A stretch of 64,000 nt of DNA from Prosthecobacter vanneervenii (GTDB lineage: Bacteria; Verrucomicrobiota; Verrucomicrobiia; Verrucomicrobiales; Verrucomicrobiaceae). The DNA lies in assembly GCF_014203095.1 (NCBI RefSeq), contig NZ_JACHIG010000012.1, positions 62,001-126,000 of the forward strand, given 5' to 3'. Shown here in pieces: positions 48,894-56,868 of this stretch. The position numbers were made by a program, and so were the translations under genes. The notes under the pieces were generated by a model, which saw only the letters and a program-made list of their open reading frames with translations, was not told where the DNA came from and searched no databases. Each line of letters opens with the position of its first letter. Within the stretch, counting starts at the first letter, position 1.

Positions 48894-50090
48894 CTACTGC
48901 GCCGCGATCTTGTCCTTCTCCTTCTTCTTCGGCGGCTCTTCGGACTGCGTCTGAATGACCTCGCCGCCGGAGGGGATCACGAGCTCATCGCGCACCTGCG
49001 CAAAAGAACGCCCTTCGCGTGAGGCGTGGATGTAGAGCTTCTGCTTGCGCTTCTTGAGCGTCTTCAAAACTGCCTCCATCTGCTCGGACTCCACCTTGTC
49101 CATGAAGTCGGCAAACCAGTAGATCGTGTCAGCCTCCATGACCTCCTTCGACATCAGCGCAGTCCAGGCGTAGGTGATGCCGTTGAACTCCACAAACCAG
49201 GTGTTCCGGCGCTGGCTCATCATGTCATAGATGGCCTCCAGCGGCATCGGCTTGGCGGGGTCATACTTGAGTTTCTTGCGCTCTTCCTTGGAGATCTTGA
49301 GCGGGGTCTTGCCCTCCCATACCTGCCAGAAGGTGCGAAACTTGTCGCTGCTCACCGGATTGATGTCGTCGTCGATCTTCTCCTTCGGCTTCACCAGCCC
49401 GCAGCCAAAGTAGAGCACCAGCGGACTGCCGTAGGCCACCTTGTCCAGCTCCTTGGCCACCAGCGGGAGAAACTTGGTCATGGAGCGGGAGACATCCATG
49501 ACCACGGCGATCTTGCGTGTGTCCTTGAGCTCTTTCCCAAACATCATCAGCGGCTTGAAGGCGCGCCCGGACATGGCTCCCATTCCCACTCCGCTGCCAA
49601 AACCGCCGCCTGCTCCGGCAGTGCCGAAGCCGGTGCTGCCGAGCTTGTCACCGCCGGCCAGGGAGGAAAAGTCCGGCATGTCCAGCATGGCTGGCGGAGC
49701 CTCCGGCAGTGTCAGCGCGGCGTCGATGCTGGTGGAGATCAGGCGCTGCTGCGGCATGGACTTCTGCACTTTTTGCTGCCGCTTCACCTGCACCTTGTGC
49801 GCCAGCTCTGCAGAGGCCTTCGCTCCCTGCTGCGTGCCACCGCCGGGCAGGAAGTCGATCTGCTTTTCATACACCTTGGAGGCAAACACAATAAACCCAG
49901 CCGCCACGACCAGCCCCACATGAAACAGGATGCTCAAGGTCAGCGACCCGCCGCCTATAGAGCGCCACAGCCGCACCAGGCGGTTGGGCTGCCTGTAGGT
50001 CTTCACTGCCCTGGCTCCGGGAGCGTGCGCCCCCACGACCTCTGAAGGCGATCCATCCTCGGACTCAAGTATCTCGGTAGTTGGATCCAT
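48894..50090 (-). CDS. VWA-like membrane protein, envelope
   Basis: This 398-residue protein has a short cytoplasmic N terminus, one membrane helix (about residues 55-75, LFHVGLVVAAGFIVFAS) and a periplasmic part with a Gly-rich linker. A degenerate von Willebrand A domain follows, beginning IAVVMDVSRSM, where the DxSxS metal site is visible. The Lys-rich end (PPKKKEKDKIAAQ) is unusual. Similar TM-VWA proteins are common in Verrucomicrobia; their partners are unknown. It converges on ispA. Confidence 0.75.
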   Translation of the reverse strand: MDPTTEILESEDGSPSEVVGAHAPGARAVKTYRQPNRLVRLWRSIGGGSLTLSILFHVGLVVAAGFIVFASKVYEKQIDFLPGGGTQQGAKASAELAHKVQVKRQQKVQKSMPQQRLISTSIDAALTLPEAPPAMLDMPDFSSLAGGDKLGSTGFGTAGAGGGFGSGVGMGAMSGRAFKPLMMFGKELKDTRKIAVVMDVSRSMTKFLPLVAKELDKVAYGSPLVLYFGCGLVKPKEKIDDDINPVSSDKFRTFWQVWEGKTPLKISKEERKKLKYDPAKPMPLEAIYDMMSQRRNTWFVEFNGITYAWTALMSKEVMEADTIYWFADFMDKVESEQMEAVLKTLKKRKQKLYIHASREGRSFAQVRDELVIPSGGEVIQTQSEEPPKKKEKDKIAAQ

Positions 50091-50156
50091 GGCGGTATCC
50101 CGCTCTAAACGGGGCCGTCCGCTCTTTCTTCGGCTATTTTCCAGAATTCTTCTGGA

Positions 50157-50789
50157 TCATTGAGGTTGAAAGAGTTGATCCAAACCGCCACTCAGCTTTT
50201 CCGGTGGGCCAAAATTCAGCAGCAGGGTGGATCCATCCCCTTGCACCACTCTGAAGCCTAACAGCCGCCTGCCGCCGGGCTCGATCTGCATGTCCAGCTG
50301 GCGCAGGTATTTTTTGATCAGCAGGGGGCGCGGCACCATGGCCACCGTGGTGTAGCCGGGCTCCTGCTGGGTGATCTTGAGCGTGAAGTTGTTCGTCAGA
50401 GACTCGGTGTCCATCTCCCGCCCGCTCAGAAATTTCATCCACATGCGCACGCGGCTGTCGTCGGACTTCAGGGTCTGCCACGGGCCCTCGGGGCTTTCCC
50501 TCAGATGCACGGACTCCTTGTCAAAAATGAGTGTGGATGCCGCAGGCGCGCCCAGTTCCAGCCGGAAACGCCCGTCCGCCATGCGCCAGAAGCGCCCGCT
50601 GGTGTGCACCGGCTCCTTCAGCGCCGGGGTGGTGCGCGTCTGCTCAAAAGCCACCTTGATGCTGCCGATTTCTTTCTGCGCCGCCATCCAGGCCTGCATC
50701 ACCGGTGGGATGGAGGAGGAATCTGGCGCCGCGTGGGCAGACAGGGACAGCAGAAAGGTGAAGACAAAGATGATCGGCAGACGAATCAC
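50157..50789 (-). CDS. LolA-like outer-membrane lipoprotein carrier
   Basis: About 210 residues with a signal peptide (VIRLPIIFVFTFLLSLSAHA, initiated at GTG at 50789) and a LolA-type periplasmic half-barrel. Characteristic text is AFEQTRTTPALKEPVHTSGRFWRM and GRFRLELGAPAASTLIFD. LolA ferries lipoproteins to the outer membrane. The alternative upstream GTG at 50885 would spoil the signal peptide, so I reject it. It is divergent from fabF. Confidence 0.82.
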   Translation of the reverse strand: MIRLPIIFVFTFLLSLSAHAAPDSSSIPPVMQAWMAAQKEIGSIKVAFEQTRTTPALKEPVHTSGRFWRMADGRFRLELGAPAASTLIFDKESVHLRESPEGPWQTLKSDDSRVRMWMKFLSGREMDTESLTNNFTLKITQQEPGYTTVAMVPRPLLIKKYLRQLDMQIEPGGRRLLGFRVVQGDGSTLLLNFGPPEKLSGGLDQLFQPQ

Positions 50790-50907
50790 CCCACAGCCAG
50801 ACACCCAAACCGCCCTGTTCTCAAGCGTTTCGCGGCCATGATTTCCCTTGCCCCCCCGTGCAAACCGTGTTCTCTGACCCTTCACCCCAACCCCCTACTT
50901 CACACAC

Positions 50908-52152
50908 ATGAGCGAACGTCGCGTCGTCATCACCGGCATGGGAGCCATCGCCCCCAACGGAAACAATAAAGATGACTTTTGGAAAAACCTGGTGGCAGGC
51001 AAGAGCGGGATCCGCCGCATCCAGTGCATGGACACCGAGAAGTATGACTGCAAGATCGGTGGAGAAGTGGTGGACTTTGACCCCACGCCCTTCTACAACA
51101 ACCACAAGGATGCCCGCCGTGCGGACCGTTACTTCCAGTTTGCCATGGCAGCCTCCAAAATGGCAGCCAAGGACGCCGGTCTCAACCCCGACAGCCTTGA
51201 CCCCCACCGCGTGGGCGTGATGGTGGGCAGCGGCATCGGCGGTCTGAGCACCATCGAGACCCAGTATGAGATCCTGCTGAACAAGGGCCCGAACCGCGTC
51301 TCCCCCTTCCTGATCCCGATGATGATCACCAACATCGCCAGCGGCATGATCGCGGCGGAGTACGGCTTCATGGGGCCGAACATGGTCATCGTGACCGCCT
51401 GCGCCACCTCCAACAACAACATCGGGGAAGCCTGGCGTATGATCAAATTTGGCGATGCCGACGTGATGATCGCCGGTGGTGCCGAGGCCTCCATCCGCCC
51501 CTGCGGACTCGCCGGCTTTGCCAATATGAAGGCCCTGAGCCTGCGCAATGACGAACCCGAGCGCGCCTCCCGCCCCTGGGACAAGGACCGCGACGGCTTT
51601 GTGATGGGCGAAGGCGCCGGTGTGGTGGTCATTGAAGAACTCGAACACGCCAAGAAGCGCGGTGCCACGATCTACGCCGAGCTGGCTGGTTACGGTGCCA
51701 CGGCAGACGCCTACCACCTCACCTCCCCGCATCCGGAAGGCCTGGGCGCCGCCAAGTGCATGGAAATGGCCCTGCGCCACGCCAAGATGAACACCACCGA
51801 TGTGCATTACATCAATGCGCACGCCACCTCCACCCCGGTGGGAGACCTGTGCGAGCTGCGCGCCATCAAGCGCACCTTTGGCGAATACGCCACCAAGGGC
51901 CTGCTCGTCTCCGGCACCAAATCGATGACCGGCCACCTCCTCGGCGCAGCCGGCGGCGTGGAGCTCATCGCCTCCGTCATGGCCATCAAGGACCAGGTGA
52001 TCCCACCGACGATCAACGTCGAAAACCTCGACCCCGAAGTGGACGTGGACATCGTGCCAAACACCGCCCGCCCTGCCAAGGTGGAAGCCGCCCTGAGCAA
52101 CTCCTTCGGCTTCGGCGGCCACAACGCCGCCCTGCTGATCAAGAAGTTCTAA
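50908..52152 (+). CDS. fabF: 3-oxoacyl-ACP synthase II
   Basis: This 414-residue condensing enzyme of fatty-acid synthesis has the catalytic Cys C165 in VTACATSNNN, the two His in NAHATSTPVGD and KSMTGHLLGAAGG, and the C-terminal NSFGFGGHN. It extends acyl-ACP with malonyl-ACP. It is the usual length. A terminator follows directly. The 115-aa lolA-side and other antisense readings are shadows. Confidence 0.97.
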   Translation: MSERRVVITGMGAIAPNGNNKDDFWKNLVAGKSGIRRIQCMDTEKYDCKIGGEVVDFDPTPFYNNHKDARRADRYFQFAMAASKMAAKDAGLNPDSLDPHRVGVMVGSGIGGLSTIETQYEILLNKGPNRVSPFLIPMMITNIASGMIAAEYGFMGPNMVIVTACATSNNNIGEAWRMIKFGDADVMIAGGAEASIRPCGLAGFANMKALSLRNDEPERASRPWDKDRDGFVMGEGAGVVVIEELEHAKKRGATIYAELAGYGATADAYHLTSPHPEGLGAAKCMEMALRHAKMNTTDVHYINAHATSTPVGDLCELRAIKRTFGEYATKGLLVSGTKSMTGHLLGAAGGVELIASVMAIKDQVIPPTINVENLDPEVDVDIVPNTARPAKVEAALSNSFGFGGHNAALLIKKF

Positions 52153-52171
52153 GACTGAACTGGAATCTCCA

Positions 52172-52204
52172 GATGGGTGTGGCGAAAGCCCACCCGTCTT
52201 TTTT
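52172..52204 (+). terminator. Rho-independent terminator of fabF
   Basis: A GC-rich stem GGGTG(T)GGC / GCCCACCC with one bulged T closes on a GAAA tetraloop, extended by GA-TC pairing and followed by a run of six T. It lies 20 bases after the fabF stop. Confidence 0.88.
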
Positions 52205-52227
52205 GTGCCTGCGGTGGGAGTCCTCTC

Positions 52228-53424
52228 CTATCGCGTCACCGCCAGCTCCACATCCTTCGCGCCTTCCACCACATCCAAGGTCCACTCGCCCGCGCCGGGC
52301 TTCTGCTCCTTCGTTGTCGCGGTGCCGTCCGCTGTTTCCAGACCGGGCACATCAGCAGCGCTGTAGCTCACGGTCAGCTTCACTTTACCCACGATCGGGC
52401 CGGTCTTTTCATCCAGCTTGAACTTGCCGCCCATCACACGTGCGCAGGCCACCGGTGCGGAGGGATCGTCTGAGGCAAAGATCACACTGCCCCAGCTCAC
52501 GGGCTTGCCGTTCACCGTGACCTTGCCGTTGATGGCGGTGCGCTTCATCGGCTTGAGAAAGCCCTGGTTCCGCAGCCAGTCACGCAGATGGCCGCTCCAG
52601 GTGCCAAGCACGGGATCGCCCAGGAAAAGGCCCACGCCATGCGGACCGGGGCGGTAGATGTGCAGCTCGGCGGGCACTTTGTTTTTGCGGCAGGCCAGGT
52701 AAAAGGCCACGGCGTTTTCGGCAGGCACCACAGTGTCCTCATCGGTCTGGAAGATGAAGGTGGGCGGAGTATTGGCCGTCACGCGCGTCTCGGTGCTCAC
52801 ATGTTTGGCCAGTTCGTCGTTGTCGTTCGGGCCCAGCAGGTTTTTGCGCGAGCCCTTGTGTCCGTAGTCCTCGATCATCGAGATGACCGGGTAAGTCGGC
52901 GCAGCCACATCAGGACGGGCGCTGACTTGATCAATGGCATCATTCGTCATGCCCTCGGGTTTTTCATCAAACATGGTGGCCGCCATGGAAGTCAGATGCC
53001 CGCCAGCGGAAAAGCCGATGATGCCGATGCGGTTCGGGTCGATGCCGTACTCTTTGGCATTGGCCCGCACATGGCGGATGGCGCGCTGCACATCGATGAG
53101 CTGCGTCGGAAAGTGGTACCCCTGGCTTCCGAGACGGTAGTGCAGCACAAAGGCGGAGACGCCCAGGCCATTGAACCACTTGGCCACCTGCACGCCCTCA
53201 TGATCCGCCGCCAGCCCGCCGTAGCCACCGCCGGGACATACGACGAAGGCCGCTCCATTCGCCTTGTCCTTGGCTGCCGACCACACGTTGATGAAGGGCT
53301 GGTCTTTGTCCTCCGTGCCTCTGGCTCCTGGAGCGCCTTCGGGCCAGAGCTTCACCTTGGTGGGCTCGGCGTGGCCGAGGGAGGTGAAAAAGAGGGCGGC
53401 GGCAAAAAGAGAAATCTTGTTCAT
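52228..53424 (-). CDS. Exported alpha/beta-hydrolase, acetyl-xylan-esterase-like
   Basis: This 398-residue protein has a signal peptide (MNKISLFAAALFFTSLGHAE) and an esterase/lipase fold. It has the oxyanion loop CPGGGYGGLA, the nucleophile elbow GFSAGGH, an acid in the TDEDTVVPAENA segment, and a His in GPHGVGLF. It resembles the BD-FAE/Axe-type esterases that strip acetyl or feruloyl groups from plant polysaccharides. A C-terminal region of about 90 residues (WGSVIFASDDPS to ELAVTR) looks like an added beta-domain. It is divergent from the isomerase gene. Confidence 0.88.
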   Translation of the reverse strand: MNKISLFAAALFFTSLGHAEPTKVKLWPEGAPGARGTEDKDQPFINVWSAAKDKANGAAFVVCPGGGYGGLAADHEGVQVAKWFNGLGVSAFVLHYRLGSQGYHFPTQLIDVQRAIRHVRANAKEYGIDPNRIGIIGFSAGGHLTSMAATMFDEKPEGMTNDAIDQVSARPDVAAPTYPVISMIEDYGHKGSRKNLLGPNDNDELAKHVSTETRVTANTPPTFIFQTDEDTVVPAENAVAFYLACRKNKVPAELHIYRPGPHGVGLFLGDPVLGTWSGHLRDWLRNQGFLKPMKRTAINGKVTVNGKPVSWGSVIFASDDPSAPVACARVMGGKFKLDEKTGPIVGKVKLTVSYSAADVPGLETADGTATTKEQKPGAGEWTLDVVEGAKDVELAVTR

Positions 53425-53475
53425 GCGGGTGGAAGTCTGTTAATCCTGTCCACTACAGCCGTTCTTTCATCCGTC

Positions 53476-54396
53476 ATGATCTCACGCCGTCATTTTCTTT
53501 CCACCAGCCTCGGCGCTCTCAGCGTCTCCACCCTGCCCGCCATCGAGCCCATCAAGCGCCCCGGCAAGAGCCGCATGCAGCTCGGTGTGGCCGCCTACAG
53601 CTTCCGCGACTACTTCCAGTGGATGCGCGACAAGGAGCAGAAGCCGAAGGACGGCAAGCCGCAGTGGAGCATCCTCGATTTCATCGACTGGTGCGGCGAC
53701 AACAACGTTCCCGGCGCAGAAGTGACCAGCTACTTCTTCCCGAAGGACGTAGATGAGGCATTCCTCCTGGAAGTGAAACGCCGCGCCTATCTGCGTGGCG
53801 TGCAGCTGGCAGGCACGGCGGTGGGCAACAACTTTGCCCTGCCAAAAGGTGAGAAGCTGAGCGAGCAGATCGCCTACACCAAGAAGTGGATCGACCACTC
53901 CGCCATCATGGGCGCACCGCACATCCGCGTGTTTGCCGGACCGCAGCCGAAAGACCTCACGGAAGAGCAGGCCGTGGCCAACTGCCTGGAGTCCTACCAG
54001 GAGTGCCTCGACTATGCCGCCAAGAAAGGCGTCTTCCTCGGCCTGGAAAACCACGGCGGCATCGTGGCGGAGCCGCAAAACCTCATCAAGATGGTGAAGG
54101 CCGCCAAGAGCCCCTGGGCCGGCATCAATCTCGACAGCGGCAACTTCCACACCGAAGACCCCTACGCCGATCTCGCCAAGATCGCCCCGTATGCCGTGAA
54201 CGTGCAGCTCAAGATGGAGATCAGCCGCAAAGGCGCCAAGAAAGGCGAAAGCGAGCCCAGCGACGTGAAACGCGTGATCCAGATCATGCGCGACGCCAAC
54301 TACCAAGGCTGGTTCACCCTCGAGTTTGAAACCAAGGAAGATCCCTTTGTCCGCGTGCCCGAGATCTGCGACATGCTGCGCCCCTTGTTGGCCTGA
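53476..54396 (+). CDS. Exported TIM-barrel sugar isomerase/epimerase-like protein
   Basis: This 306-residue protein has a twin-arginine-type signal (MISRRHFLSTSLGALSVSTL) and a xylose-isomerase-like TIM barrel. Metal-site text includes LENHGGIVAEP, AGINLDSGNFHTEDP, and FTLEFETKEDP. These proteins act on sugars; the exported form is common in Verrucomicrobia. I start at the ATG at 53476; the longer in-frame reading to 52588 is the shadow of the esterase. Its stop abuts directly the first unit of the 10-bp repeat array. Confidence 0.88.
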   Translation: MISRRHFLSTSLGALSVSTLPAIEPIKRPGKSRMQLGVAAYSFRDYFQWMRDKEQKPKDGKPQWSILDFIDWCGDNNVPGAEVTSYFFPKDVDEAFLLEVKRRAYLRGVQLAGTAVGNNFALPKGEKLSEQIAYTKKWIDHSAIMGAPHIRVFAGPQPKDLTEEQAVANCLESYQECLDYAAKKGVFLGLENHGGIVAEPQNLIKMVKAAKSPWAGINLDSGNFHTEDPYADLAKIAPYAVNVQLKMEISRKGAKKGESEPSDVKRVIQIMRDANYQGWFTLEFETKEDPFVRVPEICDMLRPLLA

Positions 54397-54446
54397 GTTT
54401 GCGTTGGTTGGCAGTTGTTTGCGATGGTTTGCAGTGGTTGAATGAG
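54397..54446 (+). repeat. Left arm: tandem 10-bp repeats (GTTTGCRRTG type)
   Basis: Five consecutive 10-bp units in exact register: GTTTGCGTTG, GTTGGCAGTT, GTTTGCGATG, GTTTGCAGTG and a degenerate GTTGAATGAG. The array begins immediately after the isomerase stop codon. The last 10 coding bases of that gene (GTTGGCCTGA) also fit the register. The reverse-complemented right arm at 54863-54912 carries the same units, so together they frame the four-helix-bundle gene. Confidence 0.85.
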
Positions 54447-54491
54447 GCCTTGGGCGCGCTTTGCGCCTGAGGTTCTTGATTGCTGCAGACC

Positions 54492-54869
54492 ATGAGAAAA
54501 GAATTCCCCTTTGAGAAGCTGGAAGTCTGGCAGGATGCCCGGAAGCTGGTCCGCTCCGTGTATGAGTGCGCAGGTGCATTTCCATCCGCAGAGCGCTTTG
54601 GCCTGGCCAGCCAGCTCACCCGCGCCTCAGTTTCTGTGGCCAATAATCTGGCCGAGGGCAGCGGGCGCTCCAGCCTGAAAGATCAGGCTCACTTTTCCAG
54701 CCAGGCCTACAGCTCCCTCATGGAGACAGCGTGCGATCTCATTCTCTCCAACGACCTTGGTTTCACCTCCAGAGAGGCCACCGATCCCATCCTGAACCAG
54801 GCCTACGACCTCTCGGTCCGCATTCACAATCTCCGCGAATCCCAGCTCCGCCGCTCCTCTCAGGCTTGA
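54492..54869 (+). CDS. Four-helix-bundle protein (23S rRNA-intervening-sequence/Avd-like)
   Basis: This 125-residue protein has the S23/IVS four-helix-bundle signature. It begins with FEKLEVWQDARKLVRSVYE, has NNLAEGSGRSSLKDQAHFSSQ in the middle helix turn, and YSSLMETACDLIL. Solo members of this family occur inside 23S rRNA intervening sequences or as lone chromosomal genes. The Avd accessory protein of diversity-generating retroelements has the same fold. No reverse transcriptase or template repeat is nearby. The start is the ATG at 54492 (an in-frame TTG lies four codons earlier). It is framed by inverted arrays of 10-bp repeats. Confidence 0.9.
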   Translation: MRKEFPFEKLEVWQDARKLVRSVYECAGAFPSAERFGLASQLTRASVSVANNLAEGSGRSSLKDQAHFSSQAYSSLMETACDLILSNDLGFTSREATDPILNQAYDLSVRIHNLRESQLRRSSQA

Positions 54870-54912
54870 AACCATCGCAAACCACTGCCAACAACTGCAA
54901 ACCACCGCAAAC
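54863..54912 (-). repeat. Right arm: inverted tandem 10-bp repeats
   Basis: On the minus strand, outer to inner, the units read GTTTGCGGTG, GTTTGCAGTT, GTTGGCAGTG, GTTTGCGATG and a degenerate GTTTCAAGCC that covers the four-helix-bundle stop codon. Paired outer-to-inner with the left arm, 33 of the first 40 bases match. Shifted one unit, a 20-base block matches 19 of 20. The array ends six bases before the glgE start codon. Confidence 0.85.
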
Positions 54913-54918
54913 CCCGCC

Positions 54919-56862
54919 ATGTCCCACGCCCCTACCGTCGTCATCGAAAACTTCTACCCCTGCCTCGATGGCGGGCGGCATCCGGTCAAACGTGTCATTG
55001 ATGAAACGCTGGATGTCTGGTGCGACATCTTCAAAGACGGACATGATGTGATGAGTGCGGTGCTGCGCTGGCGCACGGCGGGCTCCAAACGCTGGTTTGA
55101 GGCTCCCATGAAGCTGCTGGAAAACGACCGCTGGCATGGCCAGTGCCGCTTTCCCAAAGCCGGACGCTGGGAGTATGTCGTGGAGGCCTGGGGAGACACC
55201 TTCCGCTCCTGGAAGAAGACCTTCGCCGTGCGCGTGCAGGCCAAGGATCCCGACGTACCTGTGGAGGCCCAGGAAGGCGCACGCCTGCTGCGCGAGGCCG
55301 CGAAGCGCGCCCGCTCTGCGGGCACCGCCGCCAAGCAGCTCGAAGACTTTGCCGATGTGCTCACCTCCTCCAAGCCTGCAGACCTCATGGACGTGCTGCT
55401 CTCCGAGGAACTGCAGAGCCTGATGGACCAGTACCCGGACCGCTCCCAGTCCACGACCTCAGACACCCTGTGCGCCACCGTGGAGCGCGAGCGCGCACGC
55501 TTCTCAGCCTGGTATGAGTTCTTCCCGCGTGGCGCCGAGGGCCGCAGCGACAAGCACTCCACCTTCCGCGACTGCCTGGGCCGTCTTGATCACGCGGCGC
55601 ACATGGGCTTTGATGTCATCTATTTCCCGCCGATTCACCCCATCGGTGTCACCGCACGCAAAGGCAAAAACAACACCCTCACTGCCAAAGAGGGCGATGT
55701 GGGCAGCCCATGGGCCATCGGCGGCCCGGCAGGCGGGCACTACAACATCGAGCCCGCGCTCGGCACCGAGAAGGACTTTGTCTGGCTGGTGAAGGAGGCC
55801 AAGAAGCGCGGCCTCGAAATCGCGCTCGACTTTGCGCTCAACTGCTCGCCAGATCATCCCTATGTGAAAGACCACCCCGAGTGGTTCTACCAGCGCCCGG
55901 ACGGCAGCATCCGCTACGCGGAGAATCCGCCGAAGAAGTATCAGGACATCTATCCGCTGAACTTCCACTGCGACGACTGGCGCAACCTCTGGAAGGAACT
56001 CATCGCCGTGGTGCAGTTCTGGGTGGACCGCGGCGTGAAGATCTTCCGTGTGGACAATCCGCACACCAAACCCGTCGCCTTCTGGGAGGAGCTCATCGCC
56101 ACCATCCAGCGCAAGGATCCGGACGTGCTCTTCCTGGCCGAGGCCTTCACCAAGCCGAAGATGATGCAGGTGCTGGGCAAGGTGGGCTTCACACAAAGCT
56201 ACACCTACTTTACCTGGCGCGAGGACCGCCAGTCCCTGACCGAGTACGCCACCGAGCTGACCCGTGGCGATATGCGCTGGTACTACCGTGCCAATTTCTG
56301 GCCCAACACCCCCGACATCCTGCCCGGCCACCTGCAAAATGCGGGCGGGCAGATGTTCCGCATCCGCGCCGCACTGGCCGCCACACTCTCCTCCACCTGG
56401 GGCATGTACTCCGGCTACGAGCTCTGCGAAAACGACCCCTACCCCGGCAAGGAGGAGTACAACAACAGCGAGAAGTACGAACTCAAGCAGCGCGACTACA
56501 ACAAGCTCGGCAACATCACCGGCTTCATCCGCCAGCTGAACCTCATCCGCCGCGAGAACCCGGCGTTGCATCTCTACGACAACCTCCGCTTCCACCACGC
56601 GGACCACGCCCAGACACTCTGCTACAGCAAGGCCACGCCTGACTTCAGCAACCGCATCCTTTGCGTCATCAGCCACGATGCCCACCACCCCGCCATCGGC
56701 ATGGTGCATCTGGACCTCAGCGTCCTCGGCCTGGATGGCAGCCGCCCCTACAAGGTGACCGACCTGCTGCACAACCAGACCTACGAATGGCGCGGCGCGG
56801 ACAACTACGTGGAACTCCGCCCCGGCGGCACCGCGATGCACATCTTCCGCGTGGAGCAGTGA
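54919..56862 (+). CDS. glgE: Alpha-1,4-glucan:maltose-1-phosphate maltosyltransferase
   Basis: This 647-residue GH13_3 enzyme transfers maltose from maltose-1-phosphate to glycogen-like glucans. An N-terminal beta-domain precedes the (beta/alpha)8 barrel. Family text includes FSAWYEFFPRGA, DVIYFPPIHPIG, ALDFALNCSPDHPYV, the nucleophile D379 in FRVDNPHTK and the acid E408 in FLAEAFTKP. Length fits GlgE. The companions treS, pep2 and glgB of the GlgE pathway are not in this window. Confidence 0.95.
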   Translation: MSHAPTVVIENFYPCLDGGRHPVKRVIDETLDVWCDIFKDGHDVMSAVLRWRTAGSKRWFEAPMKLLENDRWHGQCRFPKAGRWEYVVEAWGDTFRSWKKTFAVRVQAKDPDVPVEAQEGARLLREAAKRARSAGTAAKQLEDFADVLTSSKPADLMDVLLSEELQSLMDQYPDRSQSTTSDTLCATVERERARFSAWYEFFPRGAEGRSDKHSTFRDCLGRLDHAAHMGFDVIYFPPIHPIGVTARKGKNNTLTAKEGDVGSPWAIGGPAGGHYNIEPALGTEKDFVWLVKEAKKRGLEIALDFALNCSPDHPYVKDHPEWFYQRPDGSIRYAENPPKKYQDIYPLNFHCDDWRNLWKELIAVVQFWVDRGVKIFRVDNPHTKPVAFWEELIATIQRKDPDVLFLAEAFTKPKMMQVLGKVGFTQSYTYFTWREDRQSLTEYATELTRGDMRWYYRANFWPNTPDILPGHLQNAGGQMFRIRAALAATLSSTWGMYSGYELCENDPYPGKEEYNNSEKYELKQRDYNKLGNITGFIRQLNLIRRENPALHLYDNLRFHHADHAQTLCYSKATPDFSNRILCVISHDAHHPAIGMVHLDLSVLGLDGSRPYKVTDLLHNQTYEWRGADNYVELRPGGTAMHIFRVEQ

Positions 56863-56868
56863 TGCACC

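Larger units (their letters stand above)
54397..54912 (+). mobile_element. Candidate compact element: inverted 10-bp arrays around a four-helix-bundle gene
   Basis: The whole 516-bp unit fits exactly between the isomerase stop and the glgE ribosome-start region, like an insertion. Its ends are inverted arrays and its only gene is the four-helix-bundle protein. I see no direct target duplication and no transposase, so mobility is inference. Confidence 0.5.

Noticed and set aside
50821-52122. 433-residue minus-strand reading
   Set aside because: It is antisense to fabF, whose active-site residues are all present. The composition (GGG, HH and VV runs) is typical of shadows.
52588-53475. Extension of the isomerase gene to a start at 52588
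   Set aside because: It is the shadow of the esterase on the other strand. The ATG at 53476 opens a twin-arginine signal.
54397-54912. CRISPR array or diversity-generating retroelement
   Set aside because: The repeats are contiguous 10-bp units without spacers, inverted at the two ends. No cas gene, reverse transcriptase or TR/VR pair is present.
55504-56841. 445-residue minus-strand reading
   Set aside because: It is antisense to glgE. No domain is recognisable.
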